NCBI GenBank assembly: GCA_023227685.1
Contig: JALNVG010000042.1
Span: 1 to 14,533 of the forward strand
Origin: Bacteroidaceae bacterium
GTDB lineage: Bacteria; Bacteroidota; Bacteroidia; Bacteroidales; Bacteroidaceae
Reading direction: 5' to 3'
DNA: 14,533 bases
A model generated the notes under the pieces. That model ran no database searches, was not told the origin of the DNA, and saw nothing but the letters and a program-made list of their open reading frames with translations. The position numbers and the translations under genes were made by a program. Below, piece by piece: positions 6,727-13,067 of this stretch (the stretch's first letter is position 1; every line of letters starts with the position of its first letter).

Positions 6727-9426
6727 TTATCGGGGATCTCTTCCGGTTTGTTCAATCAATCTCTTTATCTTTTCGTTCAGCCCCTCGGCTTTCATTAATT
6801 GTTCAAGAGTGATATGCATTCTGTATTTCCAATAGTGTCTTGAATCAGCGGGGATGTTGATCCGCTCGCCTTGAACGTCGGGATTTCTCCATTTTTCATC
6901 AATAGAAAGCCAGTCCTGCAAGGAGATTATACAGAGAATCGAATTGCTATACAGGTTGTTACGGACGATTTCTTCACAAAGTTCCGGCGTGGCTGTTGTA
7001 GGGGCAGCGCCATAATGCCCCATCATATTGTTGAAATAATGCTGTGTTGTCTGATAATTTTCTTCCCACCAACCTCTTATTGTCGACATGTCATGCGTAG
7101 AGAATGTGCAGACTGATCGATACGGATATTCATTAAGACAACCGAATTCATGAGATGAATCTTTAGGCATCCGTTGTACTTCCAGACTAAGAATCTTTAA
7201 ATCATTCATAACCCAGGGCACACAATCAGGAATCATGCCCAAATCTTCGCCACAGACCAGCATACGGGTTGATTGTATCAGTTGAGGTAGCTTTTTCATT
7301 GCCTGCTCGCGCCAGAATTCATTGTGGCGGTGATAATAATAATCATCATATAACCTGTTGAATGCATTCTTTTCCCAATCATTTAGTGACTGATAGATGA
7401 AATCATGTTGCACGGCTATGCGCGGATGAAACTTCTCAGGATCTTTTTTATCTCTTATAAATAGTACATCACTAATCAAACTATATAAACCATCTCTCAT
7501 CCATATACTATTACTGTCAGTTTTTTCGGCAAAGAAAGCCTCAACCTTACGTTGCGTATCAAATTTCGGACGCATGCGGTAAACTTCATGTTGACCGGTT
7601 TCTTCAAGAAAAGTGTCTTTGACATATTTCTTGTTTGGCCCGAATACCTGTTCCAGAAAATATTCGTGAATGTAAGGTTCTAGAAATTCATCGCGGAAAT
7701 GAAGTCCGTAGCCTTCTATCTCTTCACGTGACATCGGTAAAGAAGGAGAGAATTGTCCCAATAAACCTTGTATGGAATTCATTGGAATTTCCCAGATACG
7801 GAAGAACCCCAAGATATGGTCTATACGGTAAGCGTCGAAGTAATTCGACATTTTTTGGAAACGTTTCATCCACCAACTGTATTTATCTTTCTCCATGGCC
7901 TCCCAATTATATGTTGGGAAAATCCAGTTCTGTCCGGTTGCCGAAAAATCATCGGGTGGTGCACCAGCTTGTCCGTTGAGATTGAAGTAATAAGGTTCCT
8001 TCCAAGCTTCAACACTGTTGCGGCTGATGCCGATCGGGATATCTCCTTTTAATACCACCCCGTGTTGATGTGCATAGTCGGACGCTTCCAATAGTTGCTC
8101 GTGAAGATTGAACTGTATATAATAATTGATGGAAATATCTGAATATGCCGGTTGTCCCGGATCACAGATAACTTCAATCTCTTCTTTGTCGAACTTGCTG
8201 TGTTCCGGCCATTTGTTGAAATTGGGAGTCTTGTATAAGTTGCGCAAATAGCAGAATGCAGTATAAGGTTTCAACCATTCTTTATTGGCATTGAAGAATA
8301 TTTTGAATTTTTTTGAAACCAACACTCTTTTACCTTCCTGTTGGAAGAGGAGTTTGATATATTCTTTTTTGGTGTTATTAACAGCCTCATAATCAACAGC
8401 CGGAAGAGCATTTAATTTTTGACGTTTTTTGTTGAATAAATCGGCCGTTTTTCTGTCTTTTAATGCAGGCAGTTGATTCAGGTCAAGATACATCGGATGA
8501 AGCGCATAGATGGAAATGCTGCTATAAGGATATGAATCCGTCCAGGTATGAGTCATTGTCGTATCATTGACGGGCAATAATTGTATTATTTTTTGATTGG
8601 TGCAAGCAGCCCAGCTTATCAATTTTTTTAAGTCGCCAAAGTCACCTACGCCAAAGCTTGATTCTGATTTCAGTGAAAAAACAGGAACAGCCACACCTGC
8701 ACCTTTCCATGTGGGCATATTGAAATAAGTAAAGCGATCGGCGATGATTATTGTCTGGTTATCCTCCAGTTCCGGATCAGCCATGTAGCGGTTGGGGTTT
8801 GATTCCCAAGCGATAAATTTCTTTTGTTTTTTGTCAACAAGGATGAATTTGTATTCCAGAGGAAATTTTATAGCCGAAGCATCCAGTTCCACTTCCCATT
8901 CGGGAAAATTGAAATCGGTCATCATCACAGCATTATCCGCATTCCAATCTCCGAGGCCTTTTTGATTTCCACAGATGCCTATGCAATAATTTTCGGGGAT
9001 ACGTGCAGCATTTACCTTCAGAAGAATTCCTTTTGAGAAACTCTGTGGTCTGTCGCTTCTATGGTGGTGGGCTAAAAGTGAGTTGGTAAAGGCTGAGGTA
9101 TAAAAATATTGTTCTTCAGGGATGTCCTTCCAATTATCCTTGATGATGTAGCTTTTTGTACTGTCTTTTGTAAAATAAATGCTTCTATGAATGCCATTCC
9201 ACTCTCTGCGAATTTCTTCTCCATTATGCCAGATGGCATAAAAATAGTTTATTTGCAATTTGGGTGGTTGTGCAATGTCTAAGTTGACAGACCAATGTAT
9301 GCCGTCTTGCGATGTCAAAGCGATGGCCCTTTGGGTTATATTATTTCCAAATTCAGTGGCTGAGCTACAGATTCTGACTTCTTCTTCCCAATTTGTCCGA
9401 TATTCAATGTTAAAGGATAACCTCAT
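6727..9426 (-). CDS. malQ: 4-alpha-glucanotransferase with tandem starch-binding domains
   Basis: A GH77 amylomaltase (899 aa from the ATG at 9426) that transfers 4-alpha-glucan segments between maltodextrins in the cytoplasm. Two CBM20-like modules precede the catalytic domain: residues about 1-90 (RLSFNIEYRTNWEEEVRI) and about 130-230 (GNQKGLGDWNADNAVMM is typical). This is the plant DPE2-like architecture, which accounts for a length well above the E. coli enzyme of about 690 aa. GH77 signatures: FGVGDFGDL (258-266), YRIDHI with the nucleophile Asp536, CGEDLG with the acid/base Glu727, and STHDM with Asp779. No signal peptide is seen. An upstream in-frame TTG at 9462 would add 12 residues, but it falls inside the promoter -7 box, so it is rejected. 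The 3' end converges on the glycosyltransferase gene. Confidence 0.94.
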   Translation of the reverse strand: MRLSFNIEYRTNWEEEVRICSSATEFGNNITQRAIALTSQDGIHWSVNLDIAQPPKLQINYFYAIWHNGEEIRREWNGIHRSIYFTKDSTKSYIIKDNWKDIPEEQYFYTSAFTNSLLAHHHRSDRPQSFSKGILLKVNAARIPENYCIGICGNQKGLGDWNADNAVMMTDFNFPEWEVELDASAIKFPLEYKFILVDKKQKKFIAWESNPNRYMADPELEDNQTIIIADRFTYFNMPTWKGAGVAVPVFSLKSESSFGVGDFGDLKKLISWAACTNQKIIQLLPVNDTTMTHTWTDSYPYSSISIYALHPMYLDLNQLPALKDRKTADLFNKKRQKLNALPAVDYEAVNNTKKEYIKLLFQQEGKRVLVSKKFKIFFNANKEWLKPYTAFCYLRNLYKTPNFNKWPEHSKFDKEEIEVICDPGQPAYSDISINYYIQFNLHEQLLEASDYAHQHGVVLKGDIPIGISRNSVEAWKEPYYFNLNGQAGAPPDDFSATGQNWIFPTYNWEAMEKDKYSWWMKRFQKMSNYFDAYRIDHILGFFRIWEIPMNSIQGLLGQFSPSLPMSREEIEGYGLHFRDEFLEPYIHEYFLEQVFGPNKKYVKDTFLEETGQHEVYRMRPKFDTQRKVEAFFAEKTDSNSIWMRDGLYSLISDVLFIRDKKDPEKFHPRIAVQHDFIYQSLNDWEKNAFNRLYDDYYYHRHNEFWREQAMKKLPQLIQSTRMLVCGEDLGMIPDCVPWVMNDLKILSLEVQRMPKDSSHEFGCLNEYPYRSVCTFSTHDMSTIRGWWEENYQTTQHYFNNMMGHYGAAPTTATPELCEEIVRNNLYSNSILCIISLQDWLSIDEKWRNPDVQGERINIPADSRHYWKYRMHITLEQLMKAEGLNEKIKRLIEQTGRDPR

Positions 9427-9459
9427 ATATATATCAGAATTAATGTTATAAATCTTTTG

Positions 9460-9467
9460 CAAATATA
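9460..9467 (-). promoter_or_regulatory. -7 box for malQ
   Basis: On the minus strand the bases read TATATTTG, an exact TAnnTTTG match 33 bases upstream of the ATG at 9426. Transcription would start near 9453, downstream of the alternative TTG codon at 9462-9460, which therefore cannot be the start on this transcript. No good -33 element is visible. Confidence 0.6.
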
Positions 9468-9745
9468 AGATATTTCAGAATATTACTGTTAGTGCCCTGT
9501 ACCTTAATGGTATGAAAGTTAAGCAAACGTTTGTCAAGGCGTGTATCAATAGTCTTCTTTATTAAGCCGCAGTATTGTGTGGGCTTATTGCGTGGCAAAC
9601 ATACATGAAAAAATTCGTATATACAAGTCTGCAAAATAAAAACAGAAGTAGTAAATTCGAAAATATGATTAAAAAAGTTATGATTGTGTTGTATAGCATA
9701 TCATTTTATATTGATGATTCAAAACAAAATTAGTTTATTTGCTTC

Positions 9746-9775
9746 ATGATAGTTCAGCATAGATGAACTTATCAT
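9746..9775. promoter_or_regulatory. Palindrome 1 upstream of fucI (possible operator)
   Basis: ATGATAGTTCA (9746-9756) pairs with TGAACTTATCAT (9764-9775) except for one bulged base. The core is GTTC-N9-GAAC. The size and symmetry fit a dimeric repressor or activator site. The same core with the same spacing recurs 58 bp downstream. A transcribed hairpin is the alternative reading. Binding is inferred, not shown. Confidence 0.5.
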
Positions 9776-9807
9776 AAAACGGATATATACGATATAATTA
9801 ATGAGTT

Positions 9808-9828
9808 AAGTTCTATAATGAAGAACTT
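9808..9828. promoter_or_regulatory. Palindrome 2 upstream of fucI (possible operator)
   Basis: AAGTTCT (9808-9814) and AGAACTT (9822-9828) are perfect complements around a 7-base centre, again giving GTTC-N9-GAAC. The right arm continues as GAACTTTTCAT, close to GAACTTATCAT of palindrome 1. It lies about 77 bp before the fucI ATG, where a regulator could act on the fucI promoter. Confidence 0.5.
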
Positions 9829-9904
9829 TTCATTCGTTTTATCTCATAGTTAAATCAGTATTGTTCATAACGGAATGAGGTAGTTAAATAAACAAATAAA
9901 AATA

Positions 9905-11677
9905 ATGAAAAGGTATCCTAAAATCGGGATTCGTCCTGTTATTGATGCACGTCAGGGTGGTGTGCGTGAGAGTCTGGAAGAAAAAACGATGAAATTGGCT
10001 GAGGCCGTTTCGCGTTTGATTAATGAAAATGTAAAGAACGGTGACGGTAGTCCCGTTGAATGTGTGATAGCTGACGGTACTATCGGCCGTGTGCCCGAGA
10101 GTGCAGCCTGTGCCGAAAAGTTTGAGCGTGAAGGTGTCGGGTCATCTATAACCGTTACATCCTGCTGGTGTTACGGAGCAGAGACGATGGATATGAATCC
10201 TTATTATCCTAAAGCCGTTTGGGGTTTTAATGGGACAGAACGTCCGGGTGCCGTTTATCTGGCAGCAGTTTTGGCGGGATATGCCCAAAAGGGGTTGCCC
10301 GCTTTTGGTATTTACGGTCATGATGTGCAGGATTTGGATGACAATACAATTCCCGCTGATGTAGCCGAAAAGCTTCTTCGTTTTGCCCGTGCCGCACAGG
10401 CCGTATCTACGATGCGGGGTAAATCTTATCTTTCTATGGGAAGTGTGGCTATGGGTATCGCCGGATCTATCGTCAATCCTGATTTCTTTCAAGAATATTT
10501 GGGGTTGCGTACGGAGTCTGTCGACCTGACCGAAATCATTCGTCGTATGAGCGAAGGTATCTATGACAAGGAAGAGTTTAAAATAGCAATGGCATGGACG
10601 GAAAAGTATGCCAAGAAGAATGAAGGCAAAGATTACAATACGTCGGCAAAAATGAAAAACCGCGAATTGAAAGATAAGGATTGGGAGTTTGTAGTTAAGA
10701 TGACTATTATCATGCGCGACTTAATGATTGGTAATCCTAAATTGAAAGAAATAGGATTCAAGGAAGAAGCCTTGGGTCATAATGCCATTGTTGCCGGTTT
10801 TCAGGGTCAACGTCAATGGACCGATTTTTATCCGAACGGTGATTATTCTGAGACGATGCTCAACACCTCATTCGATTGGAACGGTATCCGTGAATCCTTT
10901 GTTCTGGCTACGGAAAATGACTCACTCAATGGAGTTGCGATGCTTTTCGGACATTTGTTGAATGGCGGTGCACAGATCTTTTCGGATGTCCGCACATATT
11001 GGAGTCCCGAAGCTGTGAAACGTGTTACCGGCAGAGAATTGACCGGACGTGCAGCCAATGGAATTATCCATTTGATTAATTCCGGTGCTACAACGCTTGA
11101 TGGAACGGGCATGATGAAAGATGCCGCAGGCAATCCGGTGATGAAGCCCTCATGGGAGGTTACAGAAGAGGATATGGAGAATTGTCTTGATGCTACGACA
11201 TGGTGTCCGGCTAACCGTGATTACTTTCGCGGAGGGGGCTTTTCCGCTCATTTCCTATCAAAAGGAGGAATGCCTGTTACTATGATGCGTATGAACTTGG
11301 TTAAGGGACTTGGCCCGGTATTTCAGTTGGCAGAAGGTTGGACGGTGGATATTGATCCCGAGATCCATAAGATACTTGACAAACGCACCGATCCTACTTG
11401 GCCCACAACCTGGTTTGTTCCTCGCCTGTGTAATAAACCGGCCTTCAAAGATGTTTATTCGGTGATGAACAATTGGGGAGCAAATCATGGTGCCATTTGT
11501 TATGGACATGTCGGTCAGGATTTACTGACAATGGCTTCGATTCTTCGTATTCCGGTATGTATGCATAATATCGAAGATGATAAGATTTTCCGTCCGTCTG
11601 CATGGAATGCATTCGGGATGGATAAAGAAGGTGCCGATTTCAGGGCTTGTAAGAATTACGGACCTATATATAAATAG
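9905..11677 (+). CDS. fucI: L-fucose isomerase
   Basis: L-fucose isomerase (590 aa) interconverts L-fucose and L-fuculose, and commonly D-arabinose and D-ribulose, using Mn2+ in the cytoplasm. It is collinear with the E. coli enzyme: the metal ligands known there as Glu337, Asp361 and His528 fall at the same numbers here, in LATENDS, IFSDVR and NNWGANHG. The N-terminus KRYPKIGIRPVIDARQGGVRESLE and the segment YGHDVQDLDDNTIPADVAEK are also typical. Length is full. The start is the only sensible ATG, with an A-rich leader and no clear Shine-Dalgarno. Two palindromes upstream suggest sugar-responsive control. Downstream there is a long terminator hairpin, so it appears to be transcribed alone. 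No fucK, fucA or fucP homologue lies beside it in this window, which is unusual for a fucose operon. Confidence 0.96.
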   Translation: MKRYPKIGIRPVIDARQGGVRESLEEKTMKLAEAVSRLINENVKNGDGSPVECVIADGTIGRVPESAACAEKFEREGVGSSITVTSCWCYGAETMDMNPYYPKAVWGFNGTERPGAVYLAAVLAGYAQKGLPAFGIYGHDVQDLDDNTIPADVAEKLLRFARAAQAVSTMRGKSYLSMGSVAMGIAGSIVNPDFFQEYLGLRTESVDLTEIIRRMSEGIYDKEEFKIAMAWTEKYAKKNEGKDYNTSAKMKNRELKDKDWEFVVKMTIIMRDLMIGNPKLKEIGFKEEALGHNAIVAGFQGQRQWTDFYPNGDYSETMLNTSFDWNGIRESFVLATENDSLNGVAMLFGHLLNGGAQIFSDVRTYWSPEAVKRVTGRELTGRAANGIIHLINSGATTLDGTGMMKDAAGNPVMKPSWEVTEEDMENCLDATTWCPANRDYFRGGGFSAHFLSKGGMPVTMMRMNLVKGLGPVFQLAEGWTVDIDPEIHKILDKRTDPTWPTTWFVPRLCNKPAFKDVYSVMNNWGANHGAICYGHVGQDLLTMASILRIPVCMHNIEDDKIFRPSAWNAFGMDKEGADFRACKNYGPIYK

Positions 11678-11698
11678 ATTTGTAGGTTTTTTTTAATG

Positions 11699-11736
11699 CA
11701 AAGGAAATATTTATTGGCGAATAAGTATTTCCTTTG
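11699..11736 (+). terminator. Hairpin terminator after fucI
   Basis: Bases 11699-11715 pair with 11720-11736 over 17 positions (16 Watson-Crick and one G-U) around the loop GGCG; the outer arms CAAAGGAAATA / TATTTCCTTTG are perfect. A T-rich tail (ATTGTTTTC) follows, weaker than a pure U tract. It begins 21 bp after the fucI stop. The next gene must start after it, which excludes the in-frame TTG at 11734. Confidence 0.8.
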
Positions 11737-11768
11737 ATTGTTTTCATATGCTATTCACTAATTTTATT

Positions 11769-11776
11769 TATTTTTG
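11769..11776 (+). promoter_or_regulatory. -7 box for the GNAT gene
   Basis: TATTTTTG matches TAnnTTTG exactly, 26 bases before the ATG at 11803 and just after the fucI terminator. It supports a separate short-leader transcript for the acetyltransferase. No well-placed -33 element is seen. Confidence 0.5.
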
Positions 11777-11802
11777 TTGTTTCCATATTAAAAAAAAGTA
11801 AT

Positions 11803-12378
11803 ATGCAGATAGAAACAGAACGTTTGTTAATGCGGCCCATTATAGCAGAAGATGCAGCCGATATTTTTGAATATTCCCGTGAGCCCAATGTAGGACCGAA
11901 TGCCGGTTGGAAACCCCATGAAAGCATAGAGGAAAGTCGCGATATTATGAATAAAATATTTATCGGACACAAAAACATTTTTGGTATGGTCTTGAAGGGA
12001 ACAAATAAAGTTATCGGTTCGATAGGACTGATTGCTGATCCCAGACGGATAAACCCACAAGTTTTGATGTTAGGTTATGCCATGTCCGAACATTGTTGGG
12101 GCAAACAACTGATGACCGAAGCTGCCAAAGCTATTGTGGCTTATGGATTTGAAACACTTTCTCTTGATATGATAAGTTGCACGTGTTATCCGTATAATAA
12201 TCGTTCGCGTCGAGTGATTCAGAAATGCGGCTTTCAATATGAAGGACGATTACTACAATGCGAAGTGCGGTATGATGGCATCATAATGGATTTGGAAAGT
12301 TTTTTGTTGACGCAGAATGAATGGATGGCCATTAAAAGTAAAATTTGTCAAAAGGGGGATTTGGGTCCTACAACGTAA
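11803..12378 (+). CDS. GNAT family N-acetyltransferase (RimJ/RimL-like)
   Basis: A 191-residue acetyl-CoA-dependent acyltransferase of the Acetyltransf_3/RimJ-RimL type, substrate unknown; members acetylate protein N-termini, amino-sugars or small molecules. The start MQIETERLLMRPIIAEDAADIFEY is the standard beta-strand opening of this group. VIGSIGLI at about 70-77 is the central strand, LGYAMSEHCWGKQLMTEAAKAIVAYGF (about 90-116) is the acetyl-CoA motif A, and YPYNNRSRRVIQKCGFQYEGRL (about 129-150) is the usual N-x-x-S-x-x-V-x-x-K-x-G-F block. An upstream TTG at 11734 was rejected because it lies in the fucI terminator and adds 23 unrelated hydrophobic residues. Oddity: the second glycine usual in W-G-K-G is Gln102 here. 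It is probably monocistronic. Confidence 0.88.
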   Translation: MQIETERLLMRPIIAEDAADIFEYSREPNVGPNAGWKPHESIEESRDIMNKIFIGHKNIFGMVLKGTNKVIGSIGLIADPRRINPQVLMLGYAMSEHCWGKQLMTEAAKAIVAYGFETLSLDMISCTCYPYNNRSRRVIQKCGFQYEGRLLQCEVRYDGIIMDLESFLLTQNEWMAIKSKICQKGDLGPTT

Positions 12379-12489
12379 ACCAATCACAGGATTAAGAGGT
12401 TAATCAATAAATTAGACCACCAATATAAGGATTATAAATCAATTTAGTGAACCGAAAATGTGATAAAACGCCCCTCTCGCTACTAGAAG

Positions 12490-12615
12490 TTTTTTCATTT
12501 TATCCCACGCAAGCCACGCAAGGCTTATAACGCATTTGTATGTAATGATTTAAGTGCGTGGGATGGCTTTTTTCATCCCACGCAAAGCCACGCAAGCCAC
12601 GCGCATCCCACGCGC
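12490..12615. repeat. CCACGC repeat cluster with strong hairpin
   Basis: CCACGC occurs six times on the plus strand (starting 12505, 12514, 12578, 12588, 12597 and 12608) and once inverted (GCGTGG, 12556-12561) within about 110 bp. Several copies are spaced as the 9-mer CCACGCAAG in tandem. A larger imperfect direct repeat, six Ts then CAT...CCCACGCAA(A)GCCACGCAAG, appears at 12490-12522 and 12568-12596. TGCGTGGGATG (12555-12565) pairs perfectly with CATCCCACGCA (12574-12584) around an 8-base T-rich loop. Its function is unknown; it resembles REP-like or structured intergenic repeats. Confidence 0.8.
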
Positions 12616-12691
12616 CGGATAACAAGAGTTATTCCGCTAACAAGTAAAGATATCCGGATAACATTTGTTCTTATTCGGATAACTCTTGTTG
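12615..12691. repeat. CGGATAAC repeat cluster with nested inverted repeats
   Basis: CGGATAAC occurs at 12616, 12655 and 12676, with an inverted form GTTATTCCG at 12628-12636. Palindromic arrangements include CGGATAAC-AAGA-GTTATTCCG (one bulge), the perfect 10-bp palindrome TATCCGGATA at 12651-12660, and a 12-bp perfect inverted pair AACAAGAGTTAT (12621-12632) with ATAACTCTTGTT (12679-12690). Alternative stems can therefore form. It abuts the CCACGC cluster without a gap. Confidence 0.8.
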
Positions 12692-12709
12692 TAATTATTA
12701 TCAGAAAAA

Positions 12710-12745
12710 AAATGCATCGTATTAAAAAAAAATTGCGATGCATTT
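12710..12745. repeat. 10-bp inverted repeat around an A tract
   Basis: AAATGCATCG (12710-12719) is the exact reverse complement of CGATGCATTT (12736-12745), with a 16-base A-rich loop. The right arm is also the first unit of the adjacent 22-bp repeat array, so the array begins with a stem-loop. Confidence 0.75.
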
Positions 12746-12810
12746 ACCTAGTGTTTGCGATGCAATTACCCAACGTTTGTTATGGTTTTACCTACCGTTT
12801 GCGATGCAAA
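12733..12810. repeat. 22-bp tandem repeat array built on GCGATGC
   Basis: GCGATGC begins at 12735, 12757 and 12801, and a degenerate form GTTATGG at 12779, so four units stand at exactly 22-bp spacing. Between cores runs a conserved TTACC(T/C)A-rich linker ending in GTTT. Two cores are palindromic: TTGCGATGCAA near 12755-12765 and TTTGCGATGCAAA at 12798-12810. There are no unique spacers, so it is not a CRISPR array. Confidence 0.85.
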
Positions 12811-12966
12811 TTTTATTTTCAGACTGCGGGAGGGAGATACTTACCTTTTTGTATTTTCCCGATGGAGGTCTGTCTTTACAATTCTTATTTATTTCTATCT
12901 TTTGCTTAGCATTTTTGAAAATGAATAAGAAATGATAACAAATGGCATGAATTAAATAATTCATTT

Positions 12967-13028
12967 ATAATTTTTCTCTTATTTTTGGGTGTTGTTTATG
13001 ATTTTTCTCTTACTTTTGGGCGTTGTTT
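12967..13028 (+). repeat. 31-bp tandem duplication carrying a promoter-like box
   Basis: Bases 12967-12997 and 12998-13028 are two adjacent 31-bp copies with 28 identities. Each copy contains an exact TAnnTTTG: TATTTTTG at 12980-12987 and TACTTTTG at 13011-13018. The second ends 49 bases before the rhamnosidase-like ATG. The duplication may double the promoter, or give overlapping boxes that tune it. An imperfect -33-like TTTG from copy one lies 23 bases before the copy-two box. Confidence 0.75.
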
Positions 13029-13067
13029 TTTAATGTTACAATAGAATTAGAATTAATTTAATATTTT

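Larger units (their letters stand above)
9468..9904. other. malQ-fucI intergenic region
   Basis: About 437 bp between the malQ promoter box and the fucI start, without a credible gene. It is AT-rich. A weak 6-bp inverted repeat TAAGCC/GGCTTA (9563-9568 and 9582-9587) sits in its left half. The right half holds two similar palindromes listed separately, plus an 8-bp inverted pair ATAAAACG (9774-9781) and CGTTTTAT (9835-9842) bracketing the second one. No clear TAnnTTTG box for fucI was found; TATTGTTC at 9859-9866 is only a poor match. Small open frames here (for example 22 codons at 9665-9733) lack ribosome-binding support. Confidence 0.6.
12379..13067. other. Gene-free repeat-rich intergenic region
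   Basis: About 690 bp with no credible gene. The first 110 bp are plain AT-rich DNA with a small inverted repeat GATTAA-GAGG-TTAATC at 12390-12405. From 12490 to about 12815 it is packed with three families of short repeats, described separately, and the first part of this is clearly richer in G+C than its surroundings. After a short AT-rich stretch, a 31-bp tandem duplication at 12967-13028 precedes the rhamnosidase-like gene. Open frames of about 65 codons at 12712-12935 are read through the repeats and show no protein-like features. Confidence 0.8.

Noticed and set aside
9446..9634. Minus-strand 62-codon open frame upstream of malQ
   Set aside because: It overlaps the malQ promoter box, has no ribosome-binding support and no recognisable protein features.
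9665..9733. Plus-strand 22-codon open frame starting MIKKVMIVLY, a possible leader peptide of fucI
   Set aside because: No Shine-Dalgarno, no attenuator-like hairpin directly coupled to it, and a stop about 170 bp before fucI. AT-rich DNA gives such frames by chance.
12390..12405. GATTAA-GAGG-TTAATC as terminator of the GNAT gene
   Set aside because: Only six A/T-dominated base pairs and no U tract after it, so it is too weak to call.
12733..12810. Possible CRISPR array
   Set aside because: Units are contiguous 22-bp tandem repeats with no unique spacers, and no cas gene is nearby.
12712..12935. Two overlapping 65-codon plus-strand open frames
   Set aside because: Both are translations of the 22-bp repeat array and flanks. 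The repeat length is not a multiple of three and the peptides have no coherent pattern.
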